Of a stretch of 64,000 nucleotides of DNA, positions 8,344 to 16,511 are shown piece after piece (positions within the stretch are counted from its first letter, which is position 1; the number at the start of each line of letters is the position of its first letter). Position numbers and translations under genes: made by a program. The stretch comes from M3007 sp031425035. Lineage in GTDB: Bacteria > Bacteroidota > Bacteroidia > Chitinophagales > Saprospiraceae. The stretch covers positions 62,001 to 126,000 of the forward strand of contig JANPIN010000016.1 of assembly GCA_031425035.1 (NCBI GenBank). The letters run 5' to 3'. Under the pieces are notes generated by a model. It ran no database searches. It was not told the origin of the DNA and saw nothing but the letters and a program-made list of their open reading frames with translations.

Positions 8344-9588
8344 ATGCAATCCTGGCTCACCATACCCGATCATTCCGATTTTACGCTCCAGAACCTGCCG
8401 TTCGGCATTTTTTCCAACAACGAAGATCCGCAACGGCGGCCGGGCATCGCCATCGGGGAATATGTACTCGATTTGCAGGCCCTGAACCACGGCGGCTTCT
8501 TTTCCGGGCTGGATTTTGATAAAAAAAGCCTGCATAAACCGACGCTCAACGACTTCATTGCACAAGGGCGTCCGGTCTGGCGCGCACTACGGGAAAGAAT
8601 CATCGAGCTGCTGACGACGACCGACCGGACACAACAGACCGGGCTGGAAACCTGCCTGGTGCCGCAATCCATGGCTACGATGCATCTGCCGGTCGCTATT
8701 GGCGATTACACCGATTTTTATTCGAGCGAAGAACACGCCACGAACGTTGGTAAGATGTTCCGCGACCCGGCCAACGCGCTGTTGCCTAACTGGAAACACC
8801 TGCCGGTGGCTTACCATGGGCGCGCCAGTTCCATTTGTGTATCGGGTACGAATTTTCAACGCCCGAAAGGCCAGATCCGCCCGAACGATGCGGAACCCCC
8901 GATTTTTACGGCGACCAAATCCTTGGATTTTGAACTGGAAATGGCCGCCATTATCGGCCGGTCCAATGCGCTCGGTGAACCGGTGACCACGGCGGAAGCG
9001 GAAGACCATATTTTCGGTTTCGTGCTGTTCAATGACTGGTCGGCCCGCGACGTGCAGCGCTGGGAATACGTGCCGCTGGGACCATTCCTGGCCAAGAACT
9101 TCTTTTCCTCCATGTCGCCCTGGATCGTTACACTGGATGCGCTGGAGCCGTTCCGTGTGGCGGGACCGGTGCAGGATCCGGCTGTTTTGCCCTATTTGGA
9201 ATTTGCAGGCGACCACCATTTTGACCTGCCGCTCGAAGTTGCACTTACGCCGCCCGGTGGCGGGGAAACGATTATTTCCCGCTCCAATTTCAAGCATATG
9301 TACTGGAATATTGCGCAGCAGATCGCCCACCACACGGTGAACGGCTGCAACCTGCAAGTCGGCGACGTGCTGGCCAGCGGCACCATTTCCGGGCCTACGG
9401 AAGATTCGTTCGGTTCCATGCTCGAACTGACCTGGGGCGGTAAAAACCCTATGATGTTGCCCGATGGTACGGAACGCAAGTTCATCCTCGACGGTGATAC
9501 GGTGACTATGCGGGCGACTGCGGAAAAACCGGGCATACGGGTTGGTTTTGGGGAAGTTAGGAACCGGGTGTTGCCGGCGCGGGATTAA
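8344..9588 (+). CDS. fahA: Fumarylacetoacetase
   Basis: The 414-residue protein matches fumarylacetoacetate hydrolase (EC 3.7.1.2), the last enzyme of tyrosine and homogentisate breakdown, which splits fumarylacetoacetate into fumarate and acetoacetate. The family signature DYTDFYSSEEHATNVGKMFR (residues about 121-140) includes the catalytic His; further blocks are LPVAYHGRASS, LDFELEMA, FNDWSARDVQRWEY, GPFLAKNF and GTISGP, which supply the acidic metal ligands and the Lys and Arg of the active site. Length is normal for the family. Start is the ATG at 8344. It is followed after 61 bases by an acetoacetyl-CoA synthetase on the same strand, so its product acetoacetate can be activated straight away. 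The other genes of the pathway are not in the window. Confidence 0.96.
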   Translation: MQSWLTIPDHSDFTLQNLPFGIFSNNEDPQRRPGIAIGEYVLDLQALNHGGFFSGLDFDKKSLHKPTLNDFIAQGRPVWRALRERIIELLTTTDRTQQTGLETCLVPQSMATMHLPVAIGDYTDFYSSEEHATNVGKMFRDPANALLPNWKHLPVAYHGRASSICVSGTNFQRPKGQIRPNDAEPPIFTATKSLDFELEMAAIIGRSNALGEPVTTAEAEDHIFGFVLFNDWSARDVQRWEYVPLGPFLAKNFFSSMSPWIVTLDALEPFRVAGPVQDPAVLPYLEFAGDHHFDLPLEVALTPPGGGETIISRSNFKHMYWNIAQQIAHHTVNGCNLQVGDVLASGTISGPTEDSFGSMLELTWGGKNPMMLPDGTERKFILDGDTVTMRATAEKPGIRVGFGEVRNRVLPARD

Positions 9589-9604
9589 TATTTTTATCCG
9601 GCTA

Positions 9605-9637
9605 AAGTCGGGTTACAAGGCCCGACTTCAGTCGGGG
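9605..9637. repeat. Mutually exclusive hairpins between fahA and the acetoacetyl-CoA synthetase gene
   Basis: Three arms follow each other: AGTCGGG (9606-9612), CCCGACT (9621-9627) and AGTCGGG (9630-9636). The middle arm can pair with either neighbour; with the last it makes a tight hairpin with apex ACT-TC-AGT. GTCGGGTTACAA is also present as an imperfect direct repeat. It belongs to the apex-conserved hairpin family seen at 11591, 13988 and 15699. Any effect on the downstream gene is untested. Confidence 0.6.
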
Positions 9638-9649
9638 TTACAAAAGCTT

Positions 9650-11599
9650 ATGACACCACGTATTCTCTGGCAACCCAGTGTTGAATTTCAACAAACATCC
9701 CACCTGCGCCGCTACCTGGATTGGTTGAAAAGCGATCCGCGCTACGGCCTGGATTTTCCGGACTATGCCGCCGCCTGGCAGTGGTCGGTGGATGACGTAG
9801 AGGCTTTCTGGAAATCCGTCTGGGATTTTTTTGAAATAAAAAGTTATACGCCGTATACCTCGGTTTTGCAGGGCGCCATGCCGCATGCCCGCTGGTTCGA
9901 GGGGGCGACGCTGAACTATGCCGAACACATTTTTCGTAACTATACCGACGAACGTCCGGCCATTCTTTTTCAGTCGGAAAGCACGGATTTAAAAGAGATC
10001 AGCTGGCGGGAGCTGCGGGAACAGGTCGCGGCCATGGCGGATTTTTTGCGTAGTCAGGGCATTGGGGTAGGGGATCGGGTCGCCGGTTTTTTGCCTAATA
10101 TTCCGGAAGCGACGGTGGCCTGGCTGGCGACGATCAGCCTGGGCGCTATATGGTCGAGTGCATCCCCCGATTTCGGGGCGGGCAGTGTACTGGAACGTTT
10201 TGCCCAGATCGAACCCAAAGTACTTATTGCGGTCAATGGTTATCGCTACGGTGGAAAGGCGTTTGATAAATCCGGTGAGGTGCAGCAGTTGCAAAACGCA
10301 CTGCCGGGCCTGGTGGCCACGATCATTGTGCCCTATTTACCGGAAGCGGGCAGCGAATGGACCGCCACCACATCCTGGGCTACGGCCACCGCAGCCACCC
10401 AGGTTCCGCTGGATTTCACGCCCGTACCTTTCGCGCATCCCATCTGGATCCTGTATTCTTCCGGCACGACGGGCATTCCCAAAGCCATCACCCATTCCCA
10501 CGGCGGTATGTTGCTGGAACACCTGAAATACGTGCATTTCCATAATGACGTGCATTCGGGCGAATGCTTTTTCTGGTTCACCACGACCGGCTGGATGATG
10601 TGGAATTTTCTGCAAGCCACCCTGCTGGCCGGGGCGACGATGGTCATGTACGATGGCAGTCCGGGTTTTCCCGATATGCAAGTATTATGGCGTCTGGCCG
10701 AACGCGTCCGGTTGCAGCATTTCGGTATCAGTGCCGCTTACGTACTATCGTGTATGAAAGCCGGCATCGTGCCGCGGGAGCTGGACCTGTCCGCCCTGCG
10801 TTCCATCGGCTCGACGGGTTCGCCGCTGCCGCCGGAGGGTTTCGACTGGATTTATGCGCAGGTGAAAACCGATGTCTGGCTGACGTCCATGAGCGGCGGC
10901 ACCGACGTATGTACGGCTTTTGTCGGCGGCAATCCGCTCCTGCCCGTGTATGAAGGTGAAATTCAGTGCCGTACCCTTGGCGCCGCCGTGGAAGCCTATG
11001 ATGAGCAAGGCCGTCCTTTACTGGACGAAGTGGGCGAAATGGTCATTACCCAGCCTATGCCCTGCATGCCGGTGTTCTTCTGGAACGACCCGGATTTTAC
11101 GAAATACCAGGCGAGTTATTTCGAGGATTATCCGGGTATTTGGCGGCATGGCGACTGGCTGCGCATCACGTCGCGTGCTTCGCTGGTCATTCTGGGGCGC
11201 TCCGATGCTACGCTCAACCGGCAGGGTATCCGCATTGGTACCAGCGAAATTTACCGCTCGGTGGAGCAGTTGCCCGAGTTGCGCGACAGCCTGATCGTGA
11301 ATCTGGAACAAGCGGATGGCGAATCTTATATGCCGCTGTTTGTGGCCTTGAAACCGGGCTTTGAATTGACGGAAGAATTAAAGAAAAAAATCAACAAGCA
11401 ACTTCGAACGGACTATTCGCCGCGGCACGTACCGGATGCTATTATTGCCGTGCCGGATATTCCTTACACCATTAGTGGCAAGAAACTGGAGCTGCCTGTA
11501 AAAAGAGTGTTGCAGGGCAAGGCATTGGAGAAGGCAGTAAATCTGGGCTCGGTGCGGAACCCGGAGGCGTTTGAGGCGTTTTTAGGATTTAGGATGTAG
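9650..11599 (+). CDS. aacS: Acetoacetyl-CoA synthetase (acetoacetate--CoA ligase)
   Basis: This 649-residue enzyme belongs to the acyl-adenylate-forming superfamily and to the acetoacetate ligase branch (EC 6.2.1.16), which converts acetoacetate, ATP and CoA to acetoacetyl-CoA. Visible signatures are the acetyl-CoA synthetase-type N-terminus (FFEIKSYTPYTSVL, MPHARWFEGATLNYAEHI), the P-loop YSSGTTGIPKAI (about residues 269-280), TTTGWMMWNF, SMSGGTDVC, WRHGDWLRI and the C-terminal SGKKLELPVKRVL with the catalytic Lys. I start at the ATG at 9650; earlier in-frame codons overlap fahA and add sequence not seen in the family. Together with fahA it forms a two-step module channelling the acetoacetate end of tyrosine breakdown into acetyl-CoA supply. 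Confidence 0.94.
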   Translation: MTPRILWQPSVEFQQTSHLRRYLDWLKSDPRYGLDFPDYAAAWQWSVDDVEAFWKSVWDFFEIKSYTPYTSVLQGAMPHARWFEGATLNYAEHIFRNYTDERPAILFQSESTDLKEISWRELREQVAAMADFLRSQGIGVGDRVAGFLPNIPEATVAWLATISLGAIWSSASPDFGAGSVLERFAQIEPKVLIAVNGYRYGGKAFDKSGEVQQLQNALPGLVATIIVPYLPEAGSEWTATTSWATATAATQVPLDFTPVPFAHPIWILYSSGTTGIPKAITHSHGGMLLEHLKYVHFHNDVHSGECFFWFTTTGWMMWNFLQATLLAGATMVMYDGSPGFPDMQVLWRLAERVRLQHFGISAAYVLSCMKAGIVPRELDLSALRSIGSTGSPLPPEGFDWIYAQVKTDVWLTSMSGGTDVCTAFVGGNPLLPVYEGEIQCRTLGAAVEAYDEQGRPLLDEVGEMVITQPMPCMPVFFWNDPDFTKYQASYFEDYPGIWRHGDWLRITSRASLVILGRSDATLNRQGIRIGTSEIYRSVEQLPELRDSLIVNLEQADGESYMPLFVALKPGFELTEELKKKINKQLRTDYSPRHVPDAIIAVPDIPYTISGKKLELPVKRVLQGKALEKAVNLGSVRNPEAFEAFLGFRM

Positions 11600-11653
11600 G
11601 ATTTTAGTGATAGTCTCACTTTGAGTGAGACTATCACTAAAATCCTACATCCT
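11591..11653. terminator. 30-bp perfect stem hairpin, bidirectional terminator between convergent genes
   Basis: Bases 11591-11620 are perfectly complementary to 11624-11653 with a TTG loop (apex CACT-TTG-AGTG). The stop codon of the plus-strand synthetase gene (11597-11599) and part of the stop of the minus-strand TonB receptor gene (11652-11654) both fall inside the stem. A T run follows on the minus strand and an A run on the plus strand, so termination in both directions is plausible. Confidence 0.8.
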
Positions 11654-13925
11654 AAAAAAACAACGATACACTTCCCTTCAAAAAGAACGGCGTGCCCGGC
11701 GTATAATGCAGCTCCGATACCGGCGCCTGTTCGTCAAACAGGCGGCTTTCCGTATCGAACTGCGCTTCGTTCCAATCCACGTTCAGCAGGTTCTCAAACG
11801 ACAGCCCCAGTTCAAACTTGCGTTGCGTATAGGTTACCCCGCCATCCAGCAGGAAATAACCCAGCGCGGTAACGGTGTTGATCTCATTGGCCGGCCGGTC
11901 GGCGATGTACCGGTAGCGCAGACTGGCGTTCAAACCCTTTTTAAATTTGGTTGTCAGTCCGCCTATGCTGCTGAAGGTCGGCGCCAGTGGAATAAAGTTC
12001 TCGCCTTCCGGGTCTCCCTTACTCCTTGGCACCGTGAAATTCAGGTCGGTATCGAAAAACAGCCAGTCGACGATCTGGTAGCGCGCCGAGAAATCCAGGC
12101 CGTACCGCCGAGTTTTACCGCTGGGTTCCACCACCGCTTCGTCGCCGACGTACACGAATTCCTGTTCCAGATCGAGGCCCCAAACGGCTACATTGAGCAA
12201 CAGGCTTGCCGTCGGTTTGATGAACGTGCCCACGTCGACGCCAAAGGCGCGGGGCAGAATTTGCGCGCCGTTTTGCGGCACCACCACCCGGGCATCATTG
12301 GAGTGAAAACCGACGCCCGATTTGACATACAGCTGCACCACCGGCGAAGGATTGTAGTAAAAACTCAGTTTCGGGCTCACCACATGGGCATTTACCACCG
12401 GGTGGCTGAACAGGCTGTCTAACTGATTGACGTAACCGAACACAAACTGATCGAAGCGCAGTCCGGCGTTGATACTGAACTTGTTGGATATTTTCCAGAT
12501 CTCATCCGCGTACAGTCCGGCATTGAGTTCGTCGATGTCGCCCAGAGCGTAATAGCCCAGAAAGGTGTTCCGTTTTTTGGTATGCGACAGTTCGGTGCCC
12601 TTGGTTTTATCGTAGCGGATATTCAAACCCACTTCGGTGCGCAGCGTCGTGTTCCCGGCTTGCCGGTCGAAGTTATAATTCACTTTATAGCCGAAAATAT
12701 CGCGGTTTTCGACCTGCTGGATCTGGTCGCCATCGACCGGGTCGTTCAGGAAAAACGTAAAATTGGAAAACAGCTGGAACTGGTTACGCACGTAGTACAC
12801 CTGATTTTTCAGGAAATCGCCGTTGGAGAACGACTTCAGCAGTTGCAGATTCGCGTTGGTGCGGCTGGTAGCCCCGCCTTCCGAATCATCGATGGCGCCA
12901 AAACGGGTAATGCGGCCGCTTTTGACCGCCCTGTCCGGCACCTGACCCGACGCCTCCCACTTGCTCGACATGTTGGACAACGAGATGCTCAGCACCTGAT
13001 CGCGTCCCACCAGACCATGGTATTTACCCATCAGGTTAATGCGGCTGAAATTCTGCGGGCTTTCAAAAGGACCGTTGCTGAACAGCATTTCGGAAGCGAC
13101 ATAGGCATTCTGATTCGTGTTGTTTTTACCCAGTAAGTCCACCAGCGCAACGGCCCGGTAGGTGTCGAATTCGCCGGCTTCCAGTTTGATCGTGCTGTGG
13201 TCCAGTGCGTTGCGGGTGTTGAAATCCACGTAGCCAGCCGTGGCAAAATCGCCCTGCCGGGTGTAATAAGGACCTTTGTTAAAGTCCACGTTCTGAATGG
13301 CTTCGGGGATCAGGAAGTGCAGATCGGCATAGCCCTGGCCATGGGCATGACTGACCATATTGACCGGCATACCATCCACGGAAATGCGGATATCCGTGCC
13401 ATGATCGGCGTCGAAACCGCGCAGGTAAATCTGTTCGGCTTTACCGCCGCCGGCATGCTGGGCCGTGAACAGGCCCGGCACCATGCGCAAAATATCCTGC
13501 GAACTTTTAGTCGGCCGTAAATCCAGATCGATCTTGCTGATCAGGGTCATGGTTTTGGCCAGGTCACGCTGATCATTAACGACCACCTCCGAAATGTTAA
13601 GCGATTTGGGCGCCATGAAAATATCTATGGAAACGGGCGTGCCGGCCGCTACGGTCACCGCAATGCGCTGCGTTTCAAAACCTAACAGGCTCACTTGCAG
13701 GGTATAAGCGCCGGGGCTTAGTTCCCGGATATAAAAGGCGCCGGTTTCATTCGAATGCCCGTGCAGCGGACTGTCCTGGATGGCAATGGTGGCGCCCACG
13801 AGTGCTTCGCCGGTCAGATCATTGGCCACTTTTCCGGAAATACTCCCGGTTTGGGCGAAGGAAGTGGCGGCCAGCAACCACCCGGTAAAGCAAAGGCTGT
13901 ATATTTTTAAACTAGTGTTTTTCAC
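11652..13925 (-). CDS. TonB-dependent outer-membrane receptor, probably metal related
   Basis: I start at a GTG at 13925, which gives a normal signal peptide (KNTSLKIYSLCFTGWLLAATSFAQ); the reading frame extends further up but without signal character. The 757-residue protein has a carboxypeptidase-regulatory-like domain (about 26-110: GSISGKVANDLTGEALVGATI), a plug domain (about 120-235) containing GGGKAEQIYLRGFDADHGTD and HAHGQGYADLHFLIPE, and a 22-strand barrel ending in a C-terminal Phe (VSLFF). The His-rich plug motif and the upstream His-rich exported peptide (14163-14546) point to transition-metal handling rather than glycans. No SusD partner is present. Substrate is inferred, not shown. 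Confidence 0.85.
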   Translation of the reverse strand: MKNTSLKIYSLCFTGWLLAATSFAQTGSISGKVANDLTGEALVGATIAIQDSPLHGHSNETGAFYIRELSPGAYTLQVSLLGFETQRIAVTVAAGTPVSIDIFMAPKSLNISEVVVNDQRDLAKTMTLISKIDLDLRPTKSSQDILRMVPGLFTAQHAGGGKAEQIYLRGFDADHGTDIRISVDGMPVNMVSHAHGQGYADLHFLIPEAIQNVDFNKGPYYTRQGDFATAGYVDFNTRNALDHSTIKLEAGEFDTYRAVALVDLLGKNNTNQNAYVASEMLFSNGPFESPQNFSRINLMGKYHGLVGRDQVLSISLSNMSSKWEASGQVPDRAVKSGRITRFGAIDDSEGGATSRTNANLQLLKSFSNGDFLKNQVYYVRNQFQLFSNFTFFLNDPVDGDQIQQVENRDIFGYKVNYNFDRQAGNTTLRTEVGLNIRYDKTKGTELSHTKKRNTFLGYYALGDIDELNAGLYADEIWKISNKFSINAGLRFDQFVFGYVNQLDSLFSHPVVNAHVVSPKLSFYYNPSPVVQLYVKSGVGFHSNDARVVVPQNGAQILPRAFGVDVGTFIKPTASLLLNVAVWGLDLEQEFVYVGDEAVVEPSGKTRRYGLDFSARYQIVDWLFFDTDLNFTVPRSKGDPEGENFIPLAPTFSSIGGLTTKFKKGLNASLRYRYIADRPANEINTVTALGYFLLDGGVTYTQRKFELGLSFENLLNVDWNEAQFDTESRLFDEQAPVSELHYTPGTPFFLKGSVSLFF

Positions 13926-13987
13926 GATGTGGTGTATTGGAAAGCAGGTTTTAACCCGCCATGGAAGAAGTAGGCATACCACATACT

Positions 13988-14048
13988 GGTCAGACGACTT
14001 GGAGTCGTCGGACCAGGGTGCTGCGGTCAGACGACTTCAGGTCGTCTG
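13988..14048. repeat. Two adjacent hairpins with apex ACTTNNAGT-like
   Basis: GACGACT-TGG-AGTCGTC (13993-14009, with outer GGTC/GACC pairing) is followed by CAGACGAC-TTCAG-GTCGTCTG (14028-14048). They occupy the gap upstream of the TonB receptor gene and downstream of the His-rich peptide gene, and share apex design but not flank sequence with the hairpins at 9621, 11591 and 15699. Confidence 0.7.
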
Positions 14049-14162
14049 ATTGCTAAACGAGTGGGTTAGCGGAAATGACTGTTCGGCAACACAGGCATGC
14101 AGCGCTGCCACTTCCGCTTGGAAGCCAGTACATAAATAATCAAAGGGAAATCAGGCAGGCAG

Positions 14163-14546
14163 TTAGCTCTTAGCTGCGTCGGGCGGGGGCAGGAGGACGT
14201 CGCCAAAGACGTTTTGATACAGGAACGACCAGTCGGTATGCAGCGCGGACCAGGTAGACGGTGTAACGCCCCACACCGTGGGTGGCAGCGGCAACAAATG
14301 CGCCGACAGGGCATCTTTAATATAAGAAAAATTATGCGTTGTAACGGGATGATCGCTGCTGTCTTTTTCCGACTCGGCCATCGCCAGACCTACGTGGTGG
14401 CTATGGACCTGACCGTTGTGCACGTGTTCCAGGTGGTCCTGCCAGTTGAAAGCGTGCGCCAGACCATCGCTTACCCAGGGCAGCAGCGTTTGCGCGGCGG
14501 CGTTCAGGTAAATGACTAAGAAGGTCCAGGCGACGATTTTTTTCAT
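14163..14546 (-). CDS. Exported histidine-rich small protein
   Basis: The 127-residue product starts with a hydrophobic export segment (KKIVAWTFLVIYLNAAAQTLLPW). It then carries a His-rich stretch, LAHAFNWQDHLEHVHNGQVHSHHVG, between about residues 31 and 53 that could bind Zn, Cu, Ni or Co. The remainder has no recognised domain. It lies upstream of, and in the same direction as, a TonB receptor whose plug also carries His motifs. Short exported His-rich proteins beside metal efflux or uptake receptors are a recurring arrangement in Bacteroidota; a metal-sensing or metal-buffer role is inferred. The gap to the receptor gene is about 235 bases and is filled with hairpins. Confidence 0.7.
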   Translation of the reverse strand: MKKIVAWTFLVIYLNAAAQTLLPWVSDGLAHAFNWQDHLEHVHNGQVHSHHVGLAMAESEKDSSDHPVTTHNFSYIKDALSAHLLPLPPTVWGVTPSTWSALHTDWSFLYQNVFGDVLLPPPDAAKS

Positions 14547-14834
14547 TCCACGTACAGTATGGGGAGATGTACGTACGGAAGGTCCACCTGGATTTTAGCG
14601 GAGAGGTGACATCCCGATTTTTCATAGGGGTGTCATCTCAGAGCGGCAGTGAATAGCGGCAATCAATAACGCCAAGCTACTGGTCGATCGGCAAAAATTA
14701 TGAGCAAAGGAAGTGTACGAGGCAAGAGAAATACGGAGGACGATTTGCGAATCAACACGTTTAAACGTATTATTGTGGGTATATTTGCTTCTTTTGCGAA
14801 CTTAACCGTGAATTTGTCTATAGGATTGAGCATT

Positions 14835-15149
14835 ATGAAAGATCATATCCACCTGCTAAAAAAGATAAAAGCCTGCGTAGAGGAGATCGATCCGCAGTCT
14901 AAGGTTATCTTATTCGGCTCCCGATCCAGAGGCGAGGCGAGGGAAGATTCCGATTGGGACATATTGATATTAACGTCCGGTTCCATTGATTTAAAAGTGG
15001 AGCAAAAGTTTCGGCATAAACTGTTTGAACTGGAGCTGGAATTTGGACAAGCAATTTCCACCTTCGTTTATTCAAAAGAAGATTGGAATGGTAAGCAACG
15101 GGTTACGCCATTGTATCAAAATGTACAACGGGAAGGAATCGCTTTATGA
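14835..15149 (+). CDS. MNT-type minimal nucleotidyltransferase (antitoxin of HEPN/MNT pair)
   Basis: I take the ATG at 14835 (104 residues); the longer frame from 14700 adds 45 residues unlike this family. The core motif GSRSRGEAREDSDWDILI (about residues 31-48) is the GSxxRG...SDxD signature of minimal nucleotidyltransferases, whose Asp pair binds metal. In HEPN/MNT systems the MNT protein modifies or shields the HEPN ribonuclease toxin. The stop codon overlaps the HEPN start in ATGA, so the two are translationally coupled. The region is AT-rich relative to the flanks, as expected for a mobile defence-type cassette. Confidence 0.85.
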   Translation: MKDHIHLLKKIKACVEEIDPQSKVILFGSRSRGEAREDSDWDILILTSGSIDLKVEQKFRHKLFELELEFGQAISTFVYSKEDWNGKQRVTPLYQNVQREGIAL

Positions 15150-15430
15150 AATCAGCAGACCGGGACGCTTATGTAAAATACCGATTGCAAAAGGCTGAGG
15201 AAACCTTCGAAGTTGCCGAACTGCTTGTGGAAAATAAAAAGTGGAATTCGGCAATCAATCGCTTCTATTATGCTGCTTATTATGCCGTTAGTGCTTTAAT
15301 AGTTAAGCTGGAAATAGATACAAAAACGCATGCGGGCGTAAAAACACAATTCTTCCTACGTTTTTTCAAAACTGGTAAAATAGACGCCCGATTAGGTAAA
15401 TTGTACTCAGATTTATTTGACTGGCGATAG
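15146..15430 (+). CDS. HEPN domain protein, interrupted by an in-frame amber codon
   Basis: The first 94 residues form a HEPN-type helical domain (YRLQKAEETFEVAELLVE, INRFYYAAYYAVSAL, THAGVKTQFF, LYSDLFDWR). A TAG at 15428-15430 then stops translation, but the same frame continues with residues typical of the family end (KGDYGDFFDFTEEDVKP...) to a second stop at 15539-15541. The family usually has Gln at the position of the stop, so one CAG-to-TAG change would explain it. Full length would be 131 residues. It is coupled to the MNT gene. Inactivation of the toxin half, leaving the antitoxin, is a common outcome. A catalytic R-x4-6-H motif is not obvious in this HEPN. Confidence 0.8.
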   Translation: MKSADRDAYVKYRLQKAEETFEVAELLVENKKWNSAINRFYYAAYYAVSALIVKLEIDTKTHAGVKTQFFLRFFKTGKIDARLGKLYSDLFDWR

Positions 15431-15698
15431 AAAGGAGATTATGGAGATTTTTTCGATTTTACGGAGGAAGATGTTAAGCCACTTGTGGCGCCGATAAGGG
15501 AATTGATAAGTGTTATAATAGATATAGCCAGCGCAAAATAGCTTTAAACGAAATCGCAGTTTAAATGTCTGATTACCAGATATTTAAACCTGCCTATAAT
15601 ATTTGGCCCTGCCATTAACATTGTTTCCCGGGTTTGCTTTGATGGATTCGGGTTATTGGGCAATCAATTGGCAAAAATTATTTTATAAAGCGCTTGTT

Positions 15699-15743
15699 CT
15701 ATTAACTGATAGTTTCACTTGGAGTGAGACTATCCGTTAATAG
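15699..15743. terminator. 21-bp near-perfect hairpin, same family as 11591-11653
   Basis: Bases 15699-15719 pair with 15723-15743 with two mismatches around a TGG loop (apex CACT-TGG-AGTG). The inner 12 bases of each arm resemble the hairpin at 11609-11635 almost exactly, while the outer bases differ. It lies 4 bases beyond the stop of the minus-strand glycosyltransferase gene and downstream of the MNT/HEPN pair. Confidence 0.7.
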
Positions 15744-15747
15744 GACT

Positions 15748-16509
15748 TCACTTATGCCTAAACCAGCAATCCCGCCGCTCCACCTCATAACCTTTAAATA
15801 CCGTATTCACCGGCGCGCCATGGTATAAACAGTCGTTAAACCGTGTCCGTACCAGGTAATTAAAGGCGCCCATATCGCCGGTATAAGCGCTCTGATTATC
15901 CTGGTTATACTGCGCATGGATCTGGCAGAGTGCTTCCAGAAAATGCTGCATTAAAGCGTGGTTTCCACCGATAACGCCACAATTGAGTAAGGTCGCCTGA
16001 CTGAATTGGGTTTCGTAGGCTGTAAAATCAGCTATTCGGCTGCGCAAATGCGTGGAATGGTCCATCATCCAGGCATCATCGAGTTGCTTGGGCTCGTCGC
16101 CACAGAAAAGGGTAGCGGGATGGGTATTAAAAAGCGGGTGTATAAATGGATTGCTACACACGACTACATCGGCTACGTCGGTTACAAAAACGTGGCTTAT
16201 TTGCGCAGCATGCTGCCGGAGAAATTCGCAATACACAAAATAACGGTACACATTCGGGTTATATGGGCCCGGAAAGTCCACTTTTACTAGTTGTATATAG
16301 TCATTTTGATGTTTGGCACAGGTCGCTGCCGAAAAGTTATTATGGAAGAGTACGCCCTTTAACTGTAAATCGGCAATAGATTCCGCCCAGTCTTTTACTA
16401 AGGAATAATCGTCGGCCGCTAAATTCGTACTACGGTTTACATCATATACGCCCGTCAGGTGACAGGCCATGATCAACGGCGTATTTCGAGGAAGTAAAAC
16501 GGCTTCCAT
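15748..16509 (-). CDS. Putative GT-A-type glycosyltransferase of unassigned family
   Basis: From the ATG at 16509, which follows the upstream gene's stop after 2 bases, the product is 253 residues. The phrase VFVTDVADVVVCSNPF (about residues 105-120) resembles the DxD metal site followed by a hydrophobic strand and NPF found in several nucleotide-sugar transferases, and LFCGDEP plus LLNCGVIGGNHALMQHFLEAL (split by a short loop) fits the acceptor half of a GT-A fold. No signal peptide or membrane segment is visible. It pairs with a family-2 glycosyltransferase immediately upstream, so both probably act on one surface glycan or protein. AT-rich. The family assignment is tentative. Confidence 0.6.
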   Translation of the reverse strand: MEAVLLPRNTPLIMACHLTGVYDVNRSTNLAADDYSLVKDWAESIADLQLKGVLFHNNFSAATCAKHQNDYIQLVKVDFPGPYNPNVYRYFVYCEFLRQHAAQISHVFVTDVADVVVCSNPFIHPLFNTHPATLFCGDEPKQLDDAWMMDHSTHLRSRIADFTAYETQFSQATLLNCGVIGGNHALMQHFLEALCQIHAQYNQDNQSAYTGDMGAFNYLVRTRFNDCLYHGAPVNTVFKGYEVERRDCWFRHK

Positions 16510-16511
16510 GA

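Noticed and set aside
14700..14834. Longer start of the MNT gene at 14700
   Set aside because: The extra 45 residues include a hydrophobic stretch foreign to this compact cytoplasmic family; the ATG at 14835 fits the usual length.
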